A stretch of DNA of 6,158 nt from Lachnospiraceae bacterium (GTDB lineage Bacteria; Bacillota; Clostridia; Lachnospirales; Lachnospiraceae): NCBI GenBank assembly GCA_019420465.1, contig JAHZHB010000015.1, forward strand, positions 1 through 6,158, written 5' to 3'. A model generated the notes under the pieces. That model saw only the letters and a program-made list of their open reading frames with translations. It made no database searches and had not been told where the DNA came from. This document shows positions 5,677 to 6,158 of the stretch, piece by piece. The position numbers and the translations under genes are program-made. The stretch's first letter is position 1, and every line of letters begins with the position of its first letter.

Positions 5677-5856
5677 GTGGAAGAAATGACCGAGAAAGAA
5701 CTTATATCCATTCTTATTGACAAATATACAGATTTACAGCGTATAAAAAAAGCTATGCAGCCGGATGTAATAAATAACGAGCTGGAATATCAGATTAAGG
5801 TTACCACAGCAAAGCTGTCTTCTATGGGTGTTAATGTGGAAAATCTGACGTTATAA
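5677..5856 (+). CDS. Small protein of unknown function downstream of the Rpn gene
   Basis: I do not recognise a named family. From GTG 5677 the product is about 59 residues, MEEMTEKELISILIDKYTDL at its start, with no cysteine, no signal peptide and no membrane helix. It appears to be two amphipathic helices (about 3-25 and 32-50) split by a QPD turn, with a short tail ending VENLTL. It could be a small helical binding protein. It lies 73 bp after the Rpn stop, with only an imperfect hairpin (ACAAG at 5611-5615, CTTGT at 5633-5637) and no clear promoter between, and is followed directly by a terminator, so it probably shares the Rpn transcript. A role as a partner or inhibitor of the nuclease is speculation from position only. 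The start could alternatively be ATG 5686 (56 residues) or GTG 5668 (62 residues). Confidence 0.65.
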   Translation: MEEMTEKELISILIDKYTDLQRIKKAMQPDVINNELEYQIKVTTAKLSSMGVNVENLTL

Positions 5857-5860
5857 TCTA

Positions 5861-5906
5861 AAAAAATGGTTCTAAAGTTACGAAAATATCTTTAGAACCA
5901 TTTTTT
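5861..5906 (+). terminator. Intrinsic terminator ending the Rpn/small ORF unit
   Basis: Bases 5861-5877 and 5890-5906 form a perfect 17-bp inverted repeat (core ATGGTTCTAAAG) around a 12-base loop, ending in six Ts. It begins 4 bases after the small ORF stop. The A-run on the left arm would also allow function on the opposite strand, although no minus-strand gene approaches from the right in the window. Confidence 0.88.
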
Positions 5907-5937
5907 ATAGCCAATCATATGTTGTCCTCTTTTTCTC

Positions 5938-5966
5938 TTGCAGTCCCCTTAAAAATCCAGTATACT
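5938..5966 (+). promoter_or_regulatory. Candidate promoter of the radical SAM gene
   Basis: TTGCAG (5938-5943) is followed after 17 bases by TATACT (5961-5966, 5 of 6 to TATAAT). It lies after the terminator and about 47 nt upstream of the next ATG, as expected for a new transcription unit. The -35 half is weak beyond TTG. Confidence 0.5.
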
Positions 5967-6019
5967 AGTACGGATTATGAGATACTATACATATTTCACG
6001 TTAGTTGGAAAGGATAAGT

Positions 6020-6158
6020 ATGAGAAAATTAGCGTTAAGCGATGAAATATTATTAAAGATTGAAAAGCCGGCCCGTTATATCGGTAATGAAGTCAATGCT
6101 GTCATGAAGGATAAAGAGGCGGTATCTACCCGATTCTGCATGTGCTTCCCGGATGTAT
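6020..6158 (+). CDS. TIGR03960-type B12-binding radical SAM protein, N-terminal fragment cut by the window end
   Basis: Only the first 46 residues are visible. The segment IEKPARYIGNEVNAVMKD (14-31) followed by RFCMCFPDVY (37-46) is the characteristic N-terminus of the TIGR03960 family, large proteins with a B12-binding-like domain and a radical SAM domain. The CxxxCxxC cluster motif would lie beyond the window. AAGGA (6010-6014) stands 5 bases before the ATG. In Clostridia this gene commonly heads a cluster with a DUF2344 (TIGR03936) protein, ribonuclease G and ribosomal proteins L21 and L27; that cannot be checked here. Its exact reaction is not established. Confidence 0.82.
   Translation, partial: MRKLALSDEILLKIEKPARYIGNEVNAVMKDKEAVSTRFCMCFPDV

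Noticed and set aside
5328..5723. A 131-codon minus-strand open frame opposite the Rpn 3' end
   Set aside because: It overlaps the coding 3' end of the Rpn gene and the small ORF, has low-complexity Phe/Ile/Ser-rich content, and shows no domain.

Overview
The window looks like chromosomal DNA from a gut-type Firmicute, most likely a Lachnospiraceae member (Clostridia). This is inferred from moderate GC, purine-rich ribosome binding sites, sigma-A-type promoters, U-tract hairpin terminators, an Rpn-type nuclease beginning MGQKDL, a non-pyrrolysine MttB-family methyltransferase, and the start of a TIGR03960-type B12-binding radical SAM protein. No species can be named from the sequence alone.

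Layout. Bases 1-134 are a leader holding a perfect 14-bp palindrome, a possible operator. Bases 135-2852 form a two-gene plus-strand unit: an MttB-family corrinoid methyltransferase, then 42 bp later an MFS transporter. A strong hairpin at 2897-2941 closes the unit and is symmetrical enough to also stop the convergent gene. Bases 3023-4306 on the minus strand encode a membrane-anchored phosphodiester glycosidase (NAGPA/DUF2233 type) with a very basic cytoplasmic tail. Bases 4307-4715 are a divergent intergenic region with one promoter candidate for each direction. Bases 4716-5603 encode an Rpn-family PD-(D/E)XK nuclease, followed by a ~59-residue protein of unknown function (5677-5856) and a strong terminator (5861-5906). 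A new transcription unit starts near 5938, and its first gene (6020 onward, cut by the window end) is a TIGR03960-type radical SAM protein.

How the genes work together. The methyltransferase and transporter probably form an uptake-plus-demethylation module for a methylated amine or betaine. The cognate corrinoid protein and the enzyme that accepts the methyl group must be encoded elsewhere. The Rpn gene and the small downstream ORF share a promoter and terminator, so they look like a compact accessory cassette. The most interesting signal is inside the Rpn gene: a strong Shine-Dalgarno sequence (5384-5391) stands 8 nt before an in-frame ATG at 5400. This could yield a separate 67-residue C-terminal protein, the same arrangement described for E. 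coli rpn genes, where the short product acts as an intragenic antitoxin. A perfect 12-bp tandem duplication lies within that C-terminal part.
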